Source: Streptomonospora wellingtoniae (GTDB taxonomy: Bacteria; Actinomycetota; Actinomycetes; Streptosporangiales; Streptosporangiaceae). From it: DNA of 64,000 bases. Below, piece by piece: positions 9,648-18,522 of this stretch. The DNA lies in the NCBI RefSeq assembly GCF_031845375.1, contig NZ_JAVREK010000022.1, positions 1-64,000 on the forward strand. The letters are read 5' to 3'. Below the pieces are notes generated by a model that worked only from the letters and a program-made list of their open reading frames with translations, had not been told where the DNA came from and ran no database searches. The first letter of the stretch is position 1. Every line of letters begins with the position of its first letter. The translations under genes were made by a program, and so were the position numbers.

Positions 9648-10220
9648 TCAATAGGGGTAGTCGGGGTACTCTTCCGTGGGCGTGCCGCCGGGCGCCGGGG
9701 GGGTGCCCCAGTCGCCGTCCTCCCACGGGGGCCGCTCCGGACCGCCGTCGCCCGATCCGCCTCCGGATCCCGAGCCGCCGCCGTCCTGCCAGTCCTGCCA
9801 TTCCCGCCAGTCCGGGCCGTCGCCGTCCTGCCCGTCGCCGGAGTCCGACTCGGCGCCGGCGCCGGAACCCGCGCCGCCGTCCGTGCCGTCTCCGCCCGCG
9901 CCGCCCTGGTCCTGCGCGCTGCTCTGCGTGTCGGGCACCGCCACCGGGGCCGACGCTTCAGCGGAGATCTGCTGCCCGCCGTCGTCCACCGGGGCCCGGG
10001 TCGGGGACGCGCTGGTGCCGCCGGGCGGCGGGGGCGGGTCGTCCACCCCCACTTCGGTGCTCTCGCCGCTCAGCGCCATGCCCGTGACGAGCACGCCGCT
10101 GCAGGCCAGGCCGGCGGTCAGGACACCGGCCGCGAGCAGGCGGCGCCTGCGGCGCCGCTCCAGCCTGCGCCGAGCGGTTCGGGTCAGGACCGGCTCCGCG
10201 CCTTGGGTATCGCTGCTCAT
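9648..10220 (-). CDS. membrane-anchored low-complexity protein, paralogue of the CBM2 protein
   Basis: A 190-residue protein whose first 60 residues clearly match the CBM2-bearing protein at 7400-8170: the MSSDT start, the TRTARRR basic patch, the LLAAG-AGLACSG anchor and a Pro-rich stretch after it. The rest is different: a Gly/Ser/Asp-rich linker with a Trp-Asp-Gln motif repeated around residues 138-147 and an acidic, aromatic C-terminus ending YPDYPY. No CBM2 domain remains. It is probably exported and anchored. Whether it lost a domain or is a bare linker protein cannot be told. Upstream DNA is shared with its paralogue. Confidence 0.65.
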   Translation of the reverse strand: MSSDTQGAEPVLTRTARRRLERRRRRRLLAAGVLTAGLACSGVLVTGMALSGESTEVGVDDPPPPPGGTSASPTRAPVDDGGQQISAEASAPVAVPDTQSSAQDQGGAGGDGTDGGAGSGAGAESDSGDGQDGDGPDWREWQDWQDGGGSGSGGGSGDGGPERPPWEDGDWGTPPAPGGTPTEEYPDYPY

Positions 10221-10320
10221 ACGGATCGCTGACTACTCGGGGATGGGCGCACAGGCGCCGGTTCCATGGGCGCAGGGGGCCCGCGACGCACAGGGCCACA
10301 AGAGTACAACGCGTCCATCC
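10221..10320 (-). repeat. duplicated upstream segment, copy B
   Basis: Partner of the segment before the CBM2-protein gene, with the same ordered blocks at about the same spacing. The two copies flank the oppositely oriented SDR gene. Confidence 0.55.
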
Positions 10321-10364
10321 CGGACCAGGCCCCTGAAAGCACCGCAGATCGGCCACGCCGAACC

Positions 10365-10429
10365 CCGCTGATCTTGTAGCTATCGTGAAGGAAAGCGATT
10401 TCCAGTGACGATGGCTACAAGATCAACGG
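10365..10429. repeat. 65-nt dispersed hairpin, full copy 1
   Basis: Arms GATCTTGTAGCTATCGT (10370-10386) and its complement (10408-10424, with one T-G wobble) enclose an inner GGAAA-GCGA-TTTCC stem with a GNRA-type loop. It lies 11 bp past the rbsK stop and could terminate rbsK transcription before the next gene on the same strand. Confidence 0.85.
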
Positions 10430-10440
10430 CAATGCGCCGC

Positions 10441-11364
10441 TCAGCCTTCGGCCAGCAGTTCCTCGATCTCGGCGCGCTCCGGCATGGAGGGCGCCGCTCC
10501 CTGCCGCTGGACGGATACGGCAGCGGCCGCCGCGGCGAAGCGCAGCGCGTCCGCGGGCCCGCGCCCCTCGGCGCGGGCGACGGCGAACGCGCCGCAGAAC
10601 GTGTCGCCCGCGGCCGTGGTGTCCACTGGCACCACCCGGCGAGCCGGCACGTGGACGGGGTCCGCGCCCCGCGCTCCGTAGAGGGAGCCGTCCTCCCCCA
10701 GCGTGATGATCGCCTCGGGCACCGTGCGCAGCAGCGCCGCCAGCGCCGCGCGGGGATCGGTCTCACCGGTCAGGGCCGCCGCCTCGTGCTGGTTGGGCAC
10801 CAGCAGGTCGACGGCCTCCAGCAGGTCTGCGGGCAGTTCGCGGGCGGGCGCCGGGGTCAGCACCGTCGGCACCCCCGCGGCACGCCCGGCCCGCGCGGCC
10901 GCGACGACCCCCTCCAATGGCAGCTCCAGCTGCAGCAGCAGGGCCGCGCTGCCCTCGATCAGCGCCGCGTCGCCGTCGCGCAGCCCGGTGACCTCGCCGT
11001 TGGCGCCGGGAACGACGATGATCGAGTTCGCGCCGTCGGCCTCCACCACGATGTGGGCGACCCCCGAGGCGCCGGGCACCGTGCGCAGCCGCGACACCTC
11101 GACGCCGCAGTCGACGAGGTTCGTGCGCAGCTGCGTGCCGAACGCGTCGTCGCCCACCGCCCCGAGGAAGACCGTGTCGGCCCCGGCGCGAGCCGCCGCC
11201 ACCGCCTGGTTGGCACCCTTGCCGCCGGGCACCTGGGCGAAGCTGGTGCCCGTGACCGTCTCGCCCCTGCCGGGGGCGGTTTCGACGTAGGCGACGAGGT
11301 CGGTGTTCACGCTGCCGAAGACCGCGATGCGCGGCCGCGCCGCGGGGGTGGTGGTCGAAGTCAC
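10441..11364 (-). CDS. rbsK: ribokinase
   Basis: PfkB-family kinase of about 307 residues that phosphorylates ribose at O5 for entry into pentose metabolism. Motifs include GSVNTD near the N-terminus, the substrate loop GGKGANQAVAAARAG, VPNQHEA and the C-terminal PfkB signature DTTAAGDTFCGA with the catalytic Asp before TF. I prefer GTG 11364 because TATGGT lies 7 nt upstream and overlaps the alternative ATG at 11376, implying a leaderless start. No ribose transporter or LacI regulator is adjacent. The dispersed hairpin follows its stop. Confidence 0.9.
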   Translation of the reverse strand: MTSTTTPAARPRIAVFGSVNTDLVAYVETAPGRGETVTGTSFAQVPGGKGANQAVAAARAGADTVFLGAVGDDAFGTQLRTNLVDCGVEVSRLRTVPGASGVAHIVVEADGANSIIVVPGANGEVTGLRDGDAALIEGSAALLLQLELPLEGVVAAARAGRAAGVPTVLTPAPARELPADLLEAVDLLVPNQHEAAALTGETDPRAALAALLRTVPEAIITLGEDGSLYGARGADPVHVPARRVVPVDTTAAGDTFCGAFAVARAEGRGPADALRFAAAAAAVSVQRQGAAPSMPERAEIEELLAEG

Positions 11365-11371
11365 GCCCCGC

Positions 11372-11377
11372 ACCATA
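11372..11377 (-). promoter_or_regulatory. -10 element for leaderless rbsK
   Basis: TATGGT on the minus strand, 7 nt before GTG 11364; no Shine-Dalgarno lies between. Confidence 0.35.
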
Positions 11378-11456
11378 TCGGGCGGCCCCCGCGCGCCCGA
11401 GCCGCCCCGCCAGGGCGTGCGGCCGCCGGGGGCCGGTCACAGGCCCCCGGTGCCGG

Positions 11457-12299
11457 TCAGGCGCCCGCCAGGCCCGCCGTGCCGGGCGCCGAGGACTCGT
11501 CCCCGGGTCCGCCGTCGAGGTCGACCATCACGGGCGCGTGGTCGGAGGCGCCCTTTCCCTTGCGCTCCTCGCGGTCGATGAGGGCGCCGGAGACGCGCGC
11601 CGCCAGCGCGGGCGAGGCCAGCACGAAGTCGATCCGCATGCCCTTGCGCTTGGGGAACGACAGCTGCTTGTAGTCCCAGTAGGTGTAGACGCCCGGACCT
11701 GGGGCGTAGGGGCGCACGACCTCGGTGAACCCGGCTTCGACGACGCTCGTGAACGCGTCGCGCTCGGGCTTGGTCACATGCGTGCTGCCCTCGAACTCGG
11801 CCATGTCCCACACGTCGTCGTCCTGGGGCGCGACGTTGAAGTCGCCGCACAGCGCGATTCCCGCCTGCGGGTCCTCGGCCAGCCGCTCGGCGCCGTAGGC
11901 GCGCAGCGCCTCAAGCCACCGCAGCTTGTAGGTGTAGTGCGGATCGTCGACCTCGCGGCCGTTGGGCACGTACAGGCTCCACACCCGAACGCCGCCGCAG
12001 ACGGCGCCCAGCGCCCTTGCCTCGGGTGCCTCGGGATCGCCCCAGCCGGGCTGGCCCGGGAATCCGACCTGGACGTCCTCCAGCCCGACGCGGGACAGCA
12101 CCGCGACCCCGTTCCACTGCGAGAGCCCGTGGTGGGCGACCTCGTAGCCGAGGTCGGTGAAGAGCTCGGTCGGGAACTGCTCATCGCGGCACTTGGTCTC
12201 CTGCACGGCGGCGACGTCGACGTCGCTGCGCTGGAGCCAGGCGGCGATGCGCTCGCCGCGCGCCCGGACACTGTTCACATTCCACGTCGCGATTCGCAC
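11457..12299 (-). CDS. xthA: exodeoxyribonuclease III (AP endonuclease)
   Basis: A 280-residue Mg-dependent AP endonuclease/3'-5' exonuclease for base excision repair. The N-terminal metal site motifs TWNVNSVR and QETK are present, then YVPNGREV with the catalytic Tyr, CGDFNVAP with the Asp-Asn pair, RIDFVLAS, and the terminal SDHAPV with the catalytic His. Length is typical with a short acidic tail. It reads away from a long divergent intergenic region. Confidence 0.95.
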   Translation of the reverse strand: MRIATWNVNSVRARGERIAAWLQRSDVDVAAVQETKCRDEQFPTELFTDLGYEVAHHGLSQWNGVAVLSRVGLEDVQVGFPGQPGWGDPEAPEARALGAVCGGVRVWSLYVPNGREVDDPHYTYKLRWLEALRAYGAERLAEDPQAGIALCGDFNVAPQDDDVWDMAEFEGSTHVTKPERDAFTSVVEAGFTEVVRPYAPGPGVYTYWDYKQLSFPKRKGMRIDFVLASPALAARVSGALIDREERKGKGASDHAPVMVDLDGGPGDESSAPGTAGLAGA

Positions 12300-12407
12300 A
12301 CCGCCAGGCTAGCGCGCGGGTGTGACAGTGCGCTCGTTCCCGCAGCGGCCGGTCGGGCCGGGGCGGGGTGAGGGAGGGCGGGTGGCGGGTAGGACCAGTC
12401 GACAGGA

Positions 12408-12444
12408 GAGGTCTCGGTGCGGCCGTCCTCCGCACCGAGACCTC
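12408..12444. repeat. perfect 15-bp inverted repeat, 7-nt loop
   Basis: GAGGTCTCGGTGCGG and its exact complement enclose a CCGTCCT loop. There is no T-run on either side, but many actinobacterial terminators lack one. As it lies upstream of both neighbouring genes, a terminator would imply an unannotated transcript. Confidence 0.6.
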
Positions 12445-12783
12445 CTCCTGCGCGCGCAGCGCTGCCGCGCGCGACCGCCGCGCTTTCGCGGCGCCGGTAC
12501 TCGTCTTCCGCCGGTACCTGTTCGTGCTCAGTGAGACGGCCGGGACGCGCGTTCGGTTCGCATCGGAGCGCACGAATCCGCGCGCTCGCCTCCGCCCGGC
12601 CGCGCTCGGCTCGCGGGCGGGGTCCGTGGCGCGCTATCAGCGATTTCCCAGCGCGCGCACTGCCGCGTCCCAGCACTCTGCGGCATGCTTGCGCCGGGCC
12701 GCGGGCCGGATCGGAGCGCGCGGCCCGCCGCCATTGCGCCCGCGCGCAACCCGGACGCGCGGGATCGTGTTCGTGGCGGCTTC

Positions 12784-12816
12784 GGGGCGCCGGGCATGGC
12801 GCGCGCCCGGCGCCCC
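12784..12816. repeat. perfect 12-bp inverted repeat, 9-nt loop
   Basis: GGGGCGCCGGGC and its exact complement enclose a 9-nt loop, all G/C in the stem. About 160 bp before the response regulator start. Confidence 0.5.
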
Positions 12817-12974
12817 GGCCGGCGAGGCATCCCGGGCCCGCCGCCTTCGACGCTGTGCGATTCTCGTCCGCCGCGAACGCGCGGGGCTCGCGAGCGTGTC
12901 ACCGCGTACCGGGCCTGCGGCATCATGGGAGTCCAGGCCGGAGACCGCTCCGGAACCGCTCAGAGGTGGGATGC

Positions 12975-13703
12975 ATGCGCGAGACTGCGACACGCTCGCA
13001 CGTACTGGTGATCGACGACGAGCCCAACATCCGCGACCTGGTGCAGGCGGCGCTGCGCTTCCACGGATTCAGCGTGGCCACCGGCGAGACGGGCAACGCC
13101 TGCCTGGACATGGTGCGCGACCAGGGCGCCGACCTCATCGTGCTCGACGTGCTGCTGCCCGACATCAGCGGCTTCGAGGTCTGCCGGCAGCTGCGCGAAT
13201 CCGGAGACGAGGTCCCCGTCATCTACCTCACCGCGCGCGACACGCCCTCCGACACCGTCACCGGCCTGTCGCTGGGCGGCGACGACTACGTCACCAAGCC
13301 GTTCTCCGTCGAGGCGCTGGTCGCACGCGTGCACGCACTGCTGCGCCGCACGCGCCGCGACGACGGCGGGGGCGGCGAGTCCGACCGCACCGAAGAGGGC
13401 GTGCTGCGGGTCGACGACCTCGAGCTGAACGAGCGCAGCTGGACCGTGCGGCGCGCCGGGGTGCCCATCGAGCTTTCGCCGACCGAGTTCCGGCTGCTCG
13501 CCTACCTGATGAGCAACGCGGGACAGGTCTTGACCCGCGCGCAGCTGCTGGAGAACGTGTGGGGCTGGGACTACGCCGGGCAGTCCCAGATCGTCGAGAC
13601 CTACGTCAGCTACCTGCGCCGCAAGCTCGACCCGCTCGGGCCCGCCCTGATCCACACCCAGCGCGGCGTCGGCTACGCCCTGCGGACCCGGGACAGCTCC
13701 TAG
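12975..13703 (+). CDS. OmpR-family response regulator
   Basis: A 242-residue regulator with a receiver domain (1-120) and a winged-helix DNA-binding domain (about 145-240). Phosphorylation site Asp58 with acidic Asp14-Asp15, Thr86 and Lys108 are all in place. The C-terminal domain ends VSYLRRKLDP...HTQRGVGYALR, a classic OmpR/PhoB wing. ATG is preceded by AGAGGTGGG. Its stop codon directly abuts the ATG of the histidine kinase, so the pair is co-transcribed and probably translationally coupled. Target genes unknown. Confidence 0.93.
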   Translation: MRETATRSHVLVIDDEPNIRDLVQAALRFHGFSVATGETGNACLDMVRDQGADLIVLDVLLPDISGFEVCRQLRESGDEVPVIYLTARDTPSDTVTGLSLGGDDYVTKPFSVEALVARVHALLRRTRRDDGGGGESDRTEEGVLRVDDLELNERSWTVRRAGVPIELSPTEFRLLAYLMSNAGQVLTRAQLLENVWGWDYAGQSQIVETYVSYLRRKLDPLGPALIHTQRGVGYALRTRDSS

Positions 13704-15125
13704 ATGACCCATCGGCGAGGACTGCGCTGGCGGCTGCTGGTGGGGCTGCTCGCGGTCACCGGCACCGGCCTGCTGGTGACCTGCGTCGTCGGCTTCCTCA
13801 CGCTGCGCAGCTTCATCACCGAACGCATCGACGCCCAGCTCCAGCTCACCGCCGAGCGCGCGATGGTGCGCCTGGAGAACGACACCCCGCCGGCGGGCGT
13901 GGACGCGCCCAGCCCTTCCCCCTACTTCGTGGTCCTCCTCGACAGCTCGACCGGCCAGATCACCCAGGTCTACGGCGACAGCTACCGCGAGGACGTCGTG
14001 CTGGACCGCATCCGCGCCATACCGCTGAAGGACTGGCGCGGCTACGCCTCCACGGGGGAGATCTTCGAGCTGGAAGGCGTCGACGCCAACGTCGCCCCCT
14101 ACCGCGCGACGGTGCGGCTGCGCACCGACACGATCATGGTCGCCGGGGTGCCCACGGGCGACCGCGAGCAGTACCCCTGGCAGCTCGTGATGACCCAGCT
14201 GGTCACAGCCACTCTGCTGCTGGGCGGGCTCACTCTGGCGGGCCGCTGGCTGATCGGCCGCGGCCTGCAGCCGCTCGACGACATGGCCACCACCGCCAAT
14301 CGGATCAGCGTCGGCTCGGACATGTCGGTGCGGATGCCGGGCTCGGTCCCGCACAGCGAGGCCGGGCGCCTGTCGCTGGCCATCAACACGATGCTGCAGC
14401 GCATCGAGGACGCGTTCGCCGCCCAGCGCGCCTCCGAGGAGCGGGTGCGCTCCTTCGCCGCCGACGCCTCGCACGAGCTGCGCACCCCGCTGACGACCAT
14501 CCGGGGCTACGCCGAGCTGTACCGGCAGGGCGCCATCCCCGACGCCGAGCTGGCGGGGGCGATGGAGCGCATCGAGAACGAGTCGCAGCGCATGAGCCGG
14601 CTCGTCGCGGAGCTGCTGGAGCTTGCGCGGCTGGACCGCACCGGTTCGCTCCAGCACGGCGAGGCCGACCTGACCGCGCTGTCCGAGGAGGTCGTGCGGG
14701 ACGCGCGCGCCTTGGAGCCCCAGCGCGAGTTCGTCCTGGAGGCGCCCGCGGAGCTGTGGTGCGTCGCCGACGAGGCGCGGCTGCGCCAGATCCTGGCCAA
14801 CCTGCTGGCCAACGTCCGCGAGCACACCCCCGAGGAGACGCCGGTCGCGGTGCGGCTGCGCGCAGAGGACGGGTACGCGGTACTGGAGGTGGCCGACCAG
14901 GGCCCCGGCATGGTCCCCGACGACCTGCGGCGCGCCTTCGACCGCTTCTACCGCGGCAACCGCACCCCCGGCAGCGGGAGCGGGCTGGGCCTGTCCATCG
15001 TGCAGGCGATCGCCGAAGCGCATGGCGGCGGCGTCGACCTCGACTCGGCGCCCGGCCGGGGTACCAGGGTGCGGGTGCGGATCCCGCTGCGCACATCGGA
15101 CCCGGACCCGCACCGCCCGGACTGA
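13704..15125 (+). CDS. sensor histidine kinase
   Basis: A 473-residue membrane kinase: TM1 about 11-33, an extracytoplasmic sensor of about 125 residues, TM2 about 161-185, HAMP (186-240), HisKA with FAADASHELRTPLTTIRGY (phospho-His257) and a HATPase with NLLANVREHTP (N box), DQGPGM (G1) and GSGLGLSIV (G2). It phosphorylates the regulator encoded immediately upstream. The sensor region shows no Cys or obvious ligand motif. Architecture resembles Mycobacterium TrcS/MprB-type kinases, but orthology is not claimed. Confidence 0.93.
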   Translation: MTHRRGLRWRLLVGLLAVTGTGLLVTCVVGFLTLRSFITERIDAQLQLTAERAMVRLENDTPPAGVDAPSPSPYFVVLLDSSTGQITQVYGDSYREDVVLDRIRAIPLKDWRGYASTGEIFELEGVDANVAPYRATVRLRTDTIMVAGVPTGDREQYPWQLVMTQLVTATLLLGGLTLAGRWLIGRGLQPLDDMATTANRISVGSDMSVRMPGSVPHSEAGRLSLAINTMLQRIEDAFAAQRASEERVRSFAADASHELRTPLTTIRGYAELYRQGAIPDAELAGAMERIENESQRMSRLVAELLELARLDRTGSLQHGEADLTALSEEVVRDARALEPQREFVLEAPAELWCVADEARLRQILANLLANVREHTPEETPVAVRLRAEDGYAVLEVADQGPGMVPDDLRRAFDRFYRGNRTPGSGSGLGLSIVQAIAEAHGGGVDLDSAPGRGTRVRVRIPLRTSDPDPHRPD

Positions 15126-15209
15126 GTGCGGCGGACCGGGGGCGCGCACCGCCGCCGCGCCCTGCGGGACCGCTGCGCGCGCCGGGACGTCCGCCATGCT
15201 TCACCGGAA

Positions 15210-15223
15210 CTACCGACGGGTAG
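15210..15223. promoter_or_regulatory. operator-like palindrome CTACC-N4-GGTAG
   Basis: A perfect 5-bp inverted repeat with a 4-bp spacer, 63 bp before the long acyl-CoA dehydrogenase start, in an otherwise very GC-rich gap. Size and symmetry fit a TetR-family lipid-metabolism regulator; the regulator is not identified. Confidence 0.45.
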
Positions 15224-15286
15224 AAGCGTGGCACAGGAAACGACTATCCCGGCGCGACGCTGGTGCTGGTGAGGTGATCCGACGAC

Positions 15287-17224
15287 ATGACCGCGGTGAA
15301 CCGCGAATCCGCTCCCGAGCACGTCGACGAGCGCCAGGCCCGCGCGGTGGCCGAGGCCGCCCGCGAGACCGAATGGCGCAGGCCCAGCTTCGGCAAGGAG
15401 CTCTACCTCGGCCGACTGCGGCTCGACCTCGTCCACCCCTATCCGCGCCCCTCCGCCGAGACCGTGGAGGAGGGCGAGGAGTTCATCGCCCGCCTGCGCG
15501 AGTTCTGCACCACCATCGACGCCCAGCGCATCGAGCGCGAGGACCGCATCCCCGACGAAGTCATGCGCGGCCTCAAGGAGCTGGGGGCGCTGGGCATGAA
15601 GATCCCCCGGGCCTACGGCGGTCTCGGGCTGAGCCAGCTCTACTACAACCGTGCGCTCACCCTCGTCGGCTCGGTCTCCCCCGCCATCGGTGCGCTGCTG
15701 TCGGCGCACCAGTCCATCGGCGTCCCCCAGCCCTTGCGGATGTTCGGCACCGAGGAGCAGAAGCGCGCGTTCCTGCCGCGCTGCGCCACCACCGACATCA
15801 GCGCGTTCCTGCTGACCGAGCCCGACGTGGGCAGCGACCCGGCGCGGCTGCACTGCACCGCCGCGCCCACCGACGACGGCTCGGCCTACCTGCTCGACGG
15901 CGTGAAGCTGTGGACCACCAACGGCGTGGTGGCCGACCTCCTTGTCGTCATGGCGCGGGTGCCCCAGAGCGAGGGGCACCGCGGCGGTATCACCGCCTTC
16001 GTCGTCGAGGCCGGCTCCGAGGGCATCACCGTCGAGAACCGCAACCGCTTCATGGGGCTGCGCGGCCTGGAGAACGGCGTCACCCGCTTCCATCGGGTGC
16101 GCGTCCCCGCCGAGAACCGGATCGGCGGCGAGGGCAAGGGCCTCAAGATCGCCCTCTCGACGCTGAACACCGGGCGGCTGTCGCTTCCGGCGATGTGCGT
16201 CGGCGCCGGCAAATGGTGCACCAAGATCGCCCGCGAGTGGTCGCGCGAGCGCGTCCAGTGGGGCAGAGCGGTCGGCCGCCACGAGGAGGTCGCCAAGAAG
16301 GTCGCCTTCATCAGCGCCACCACCTACGCGATGACCGCCATGCTGGATTTGGCCAGCCAGTTCGCCGACGACGAGCGCAACGACATCCGCATCGAGGCGG
16401 CCATCGCCAAGCTGTGGTGCTCGGAGATGGCTTCGCGGATCGCCGACGAGCTGGTGCAGCTGCGCGGCGGCCGGGGCTATGAGACCGCCGAGTCGCTGGC
16501 GGCCCGCGGCGAGCGCGGCATCCCCGCCGAGCAGACGCTGCGCGACCTGCGCATCAACCGGATCTTCGAGGGTTCGACGGAGATCATGCACCTGCTTATC
16601 GCGCGCGAGGCGGTCGACGCCCACCTCTCGGTGGCCGGCGACATCATCGACCCCGAGGCCGACCCGCGGGCCAGGGCCCGCGCGTTCGCGAAGGCGAGCG
16701 GCTTCTACGCCGCCTGGCTGCCCACGCTGGTGGTCGGCGAGGGGCAGCGCCCCGGCTCCTTCGGCGAATTCGGGCCGCTGGCCGAGCACCTGCGCTACGT
16801 CGAACGCGCCTCCCGCAAGCTCGCGCGGTCCACCTTCTACGGGATGTCGCGCTGGCAGGGGCGGCTGGAGAACAAGCAGGGCTTCCTCAGCCGGGTCGTC
16901 GACATCGGCGCCGAGCTGTTCGCGATGAGCGCCGCCGTGGTGCGGGCCCAGCGCGACCGCGAGGACAGCCCCGAGCGCGGCCGGGGCGCCTACGAGCTGG
17001 CCGACGCCTTCTGCCGCCAGTCACGCCTGCGCGTCGACGCACTGTTCACCGCGCTGTGGGCCAACACCGACGACATCGACGGCAAGCTCAGCCGCCGCGT
17101 CCTCGACGACCGCTACACGTGGCTGGAGGAGGGCGTCGTCGACCCCTCCACCCCCGGCCCGCTCATCGCCCCCGCCGAACCCGGGCCCTCGGCCAAGGAG
17201 GATGTGCACCGCAGGACGGGCTGA
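15287..17224 (+). CDS. acyl-CoA dehydrogenase, long FadE10-like form
   Basis: A 645-residue flavoprotein, far longer than the 380-residue standard ACAD, resembling the mycobacterial FadE10 class. The N-terminal helical and beta domains carry LLTEPDVGSDPA and LWTTNGVVADL (flavin contact region); the C-terminal flavin domain has QLRGGRGYETAESLAARGE and RINRIFEGSTEIMHL. A helical extension of about 170 residues follows. Family members oxidise acyl-CoA to enoyl-CoA with FAD and pass electrons to ETF. GAGGTGAT lies about 9 nt before the ATG. The palindrome upstream suggests fatty-acid-responsive control. Confidence 0.88.
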   Translation: MTAVNRESAPEHVDERQARAVAEAARETEWRRPSFGKELYLGRLRLDLVHPYPRPSAETVEEGEEFIARLREFCTTIDAQRIEREDRIPDEVMRGLKELGALGMKIPRAYGGLGLSQLYYNRALTLVGSVSPAIGALLSAHQSIGVPQPLRMFGTEEQKRAFLPRCATTDISAFLLTEPDVGSDPARLHCTAAPTDDGSAYLLDGVKLWTTNGVVADLLVVMARVPQSEGHRGGITAFVVEAGSEGITVENRNRFMGLRGLENGVTRFHRVRVPAENRIGGEGKGLKIALSTLNTGRLSLPAMCVGAGKWCTKIAREWSRERVQWGRAVGRHEEVAKKVAFISATTYAMTAMLDLASQFADDERNDIRIEAAIAKLWCSEMASRIADELVQLRGGRGYETAESLAARGERGIPAEQTLRDLRINRIFEGSTEIMHLLIAREAVDAHLSVAGDIIDPEADPRARARAFAKASGFYAAWLPTLVVGEGQRPGSFGEFGPLAEHLRYVERASRKLARSTFYGMSRWQGRLENKQGFLSRVVDIGAELFAMSAAVVRAQRDREDSPERGRGAYELADAFCRQSRLRVDALFTALWANTDDIDGKLSRRVLDDRYTWLEEGVVDPSTPGPLIAPAEPGPSAKEDVHRRTG

Positions 17225-17254
17225 CGGCGGCCGCGGAATGTCTCAGGCCCCGAG

Positions 17255-17260
17255 TAGCCT
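17255..17260 (+). promoter_or_regulatory. -10 element before ycaQ-like gene
   Basis: TAGCCT, 8 nt before the ATG, no Shine-Dalgarno between; likely a leaderless transcript. Confidence 0.4.
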
Positions 17261-17268
17261 CGGGACGC

Positions 17269-18477
17269 ATGGACGACTCAGCTCCGGCGCACCCCCGCCG
17301 CGACTCCGTGCTCTCTGCGGCGCAGGCGCGCCGGGTCGCGCTCGCGGCCCAGGGATTCGCCGACCGGCGGCCCTCCGGCGCGCCCACGGCCCGGCACCTG
17401 CAGCGGGTGATCGACCGGATCGGGGTCATCCAGATCGACAGCGTGAACGTGCTGACCCGCAGCCAGTACCTGCCCGTGTTCGCACGCCTGGGGGGCTACG
17501 ACCCCGCGCTGCTGGACCGCGCCGCCACCCGGCGCGGCGGCCGGCTGGTGGAGTACTGGGCGCACGAGGCCAGCCTGATCCCCCCGGCCACCCACCGGCT
17601 CCTGCGCTGGCGCATGGCACGCGCCCGCGACGAGGCGTGGGGCGCCATGCGGCGCGCGGCCGACGACCACCCCGGCCTCGTCAAGGCCGTGCGCGCCGAG
17701 GTCGAGCGCAGCGGCCCGGCCACGGCCCGGCGCATCGAGGAGGCGCTGGAGCACGGCGCCGACCGCCCGCGCGACCACTGGGGATGGAACTGGTCGGTGG
17801 TCAAGCGGGCGCTGGAGTTCCTGTTCTGGTCGGGCGAGATCACCACCGACGGCCGTACCGCGCAGTTCGAGCGCCGCTACGACCTCACCGAGCGGGTGCT
17901 CCCGGCCGCGGTCCGCGACGCCCCCGACCCCGAACCCGCCGAGGCCCGGCGCGAGCTGATGGCGATCGCCGCACGCGCGCACGGGGTCGGCACCGAGGTG
18001 TGCCTGCGCGACTACTTCCGGCTCGGCGCCGCCGAGGCCCGCACGGCCCTGGCCGAGCTGGTCGAGTCCGGCGAGGTGGTGCCCGTCGGCGTCGCCGGGT
18101 GGCAGCGTCCCGCCTACCTGCACCGCGACGCCCGCGTCCCGCGCAGGATCGGCGCCAGCGCGCTGCTGAGCCCGTTCGACTCGCTGGTGTGGGAGCGCTC
18201 GCGCGCCGAGGGCCTGTTCGGCTTCCGCTACCGGCTGGAGATCTACGTTCCTGCGGCCAAGCGGGTGCACGGCTACTACGTTCTGCCGTTCCTGCTGGGC
18301 GACGCCCTGGTGGCGCGCGTCGACCTCAAGGCCGACCGCCGCGCCGGGCTGCTGCTCGTACGGCGAACCACGCTGGAGGAGTCCGCTCCGGGCGGGACCG
18401 CCGACGCACTCCGCGCCGAGCTGGAGCGCATGGCGGCGTGGCTGGGCCTCGCCGAGGGCGTGCGCTACGAGGGCTGA
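17269..18477 (+). CDS. winged-helix DNA glycosylase of the YcaQ/AlkX (HTH_42) family
   Basis: A 402-residue protein with the family's tandem winged-helix core. The IQIDSVNVL segment holds the QxD catalytic motif known from YcaQ-type glycosylases that unhook interstrand DNA crosslinks. Other conserved pieces are EYWAHEASLIP, RDHWGWNWSVVKRALEFLFWSGEI, LLSPFDSLVWERSR and the C-terminal VDLKADR. Frames upstream extend further, but the ATG with a nearby -10 fits the family start. It may protect against crosslinking natural products or stress damage. Substrate not shown by sequence. Confidence 0.85.
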   Translation: MDDSAPAHPRRDSVLSAAQARRVALAAQGFADRRPSGAPTARHLQRVIDRIGVIQIDSVNVLTRSQYLPVFARLGGYDPALLDRAATRRGGRLVEYWAHEASLIPPATHRLLRWRMARARDEAWGAMRRAADDHPGLVKAVRAEVERSGPATARRIEEALEHGADRPRDHWGWNWSVVKRALEFLFWSGEITTDGRTAQFERRYDLTERVLPAAVRDAPDPEPAEARRELMAIAARAHGVGTEVCLRDYFRLGAAEARTALAELVESGEVVPVGVAGWQRPAYLHRDARVPRRIGASALLSPFDSLVWERSRAEGLFGFRYRLEIYVPAAKRVHGYYVLPFLLGDALVARVDLKADRRAGLLLVRRTTLEESAPGGTADALRAELERMAAWLGLAEGVRYEG

Positions 18478-18522
18478 CGCCCCCGCTCCGGCGGGTCCCA
18501 CCGCCCCGGCCGGGGCGCGCGT

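Larger units (their letters stand above)
12300..12974. other. 675-bp divergent intergenic region with strong hairpins
   Basis: No convincing coding frame; the open frames are long because of base composition and read as Arg/Ala-rich sequence. It separates the divergent starts of xthA and the response regulator. It contains two long perfect inverted repeats (listed separately) and much alternating CGCG. It probably holds promoters, and perhaps an unannotated transcript or structured leader. Confidence 0.5.

Noticed and set aside
12960..15197. 745-residue minus-strand open frame over the two-component genes
   Set aside because: Antisense shadow created by GC-rich codon bias; response regulator and kinase motifs are all on the plus strand.
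12368..15223. 951-residue plus-strand frame starting in the intergenic region
   Set aside because: Runs out of frame through the response regulator and kinase and is Arg/Ala-rich.
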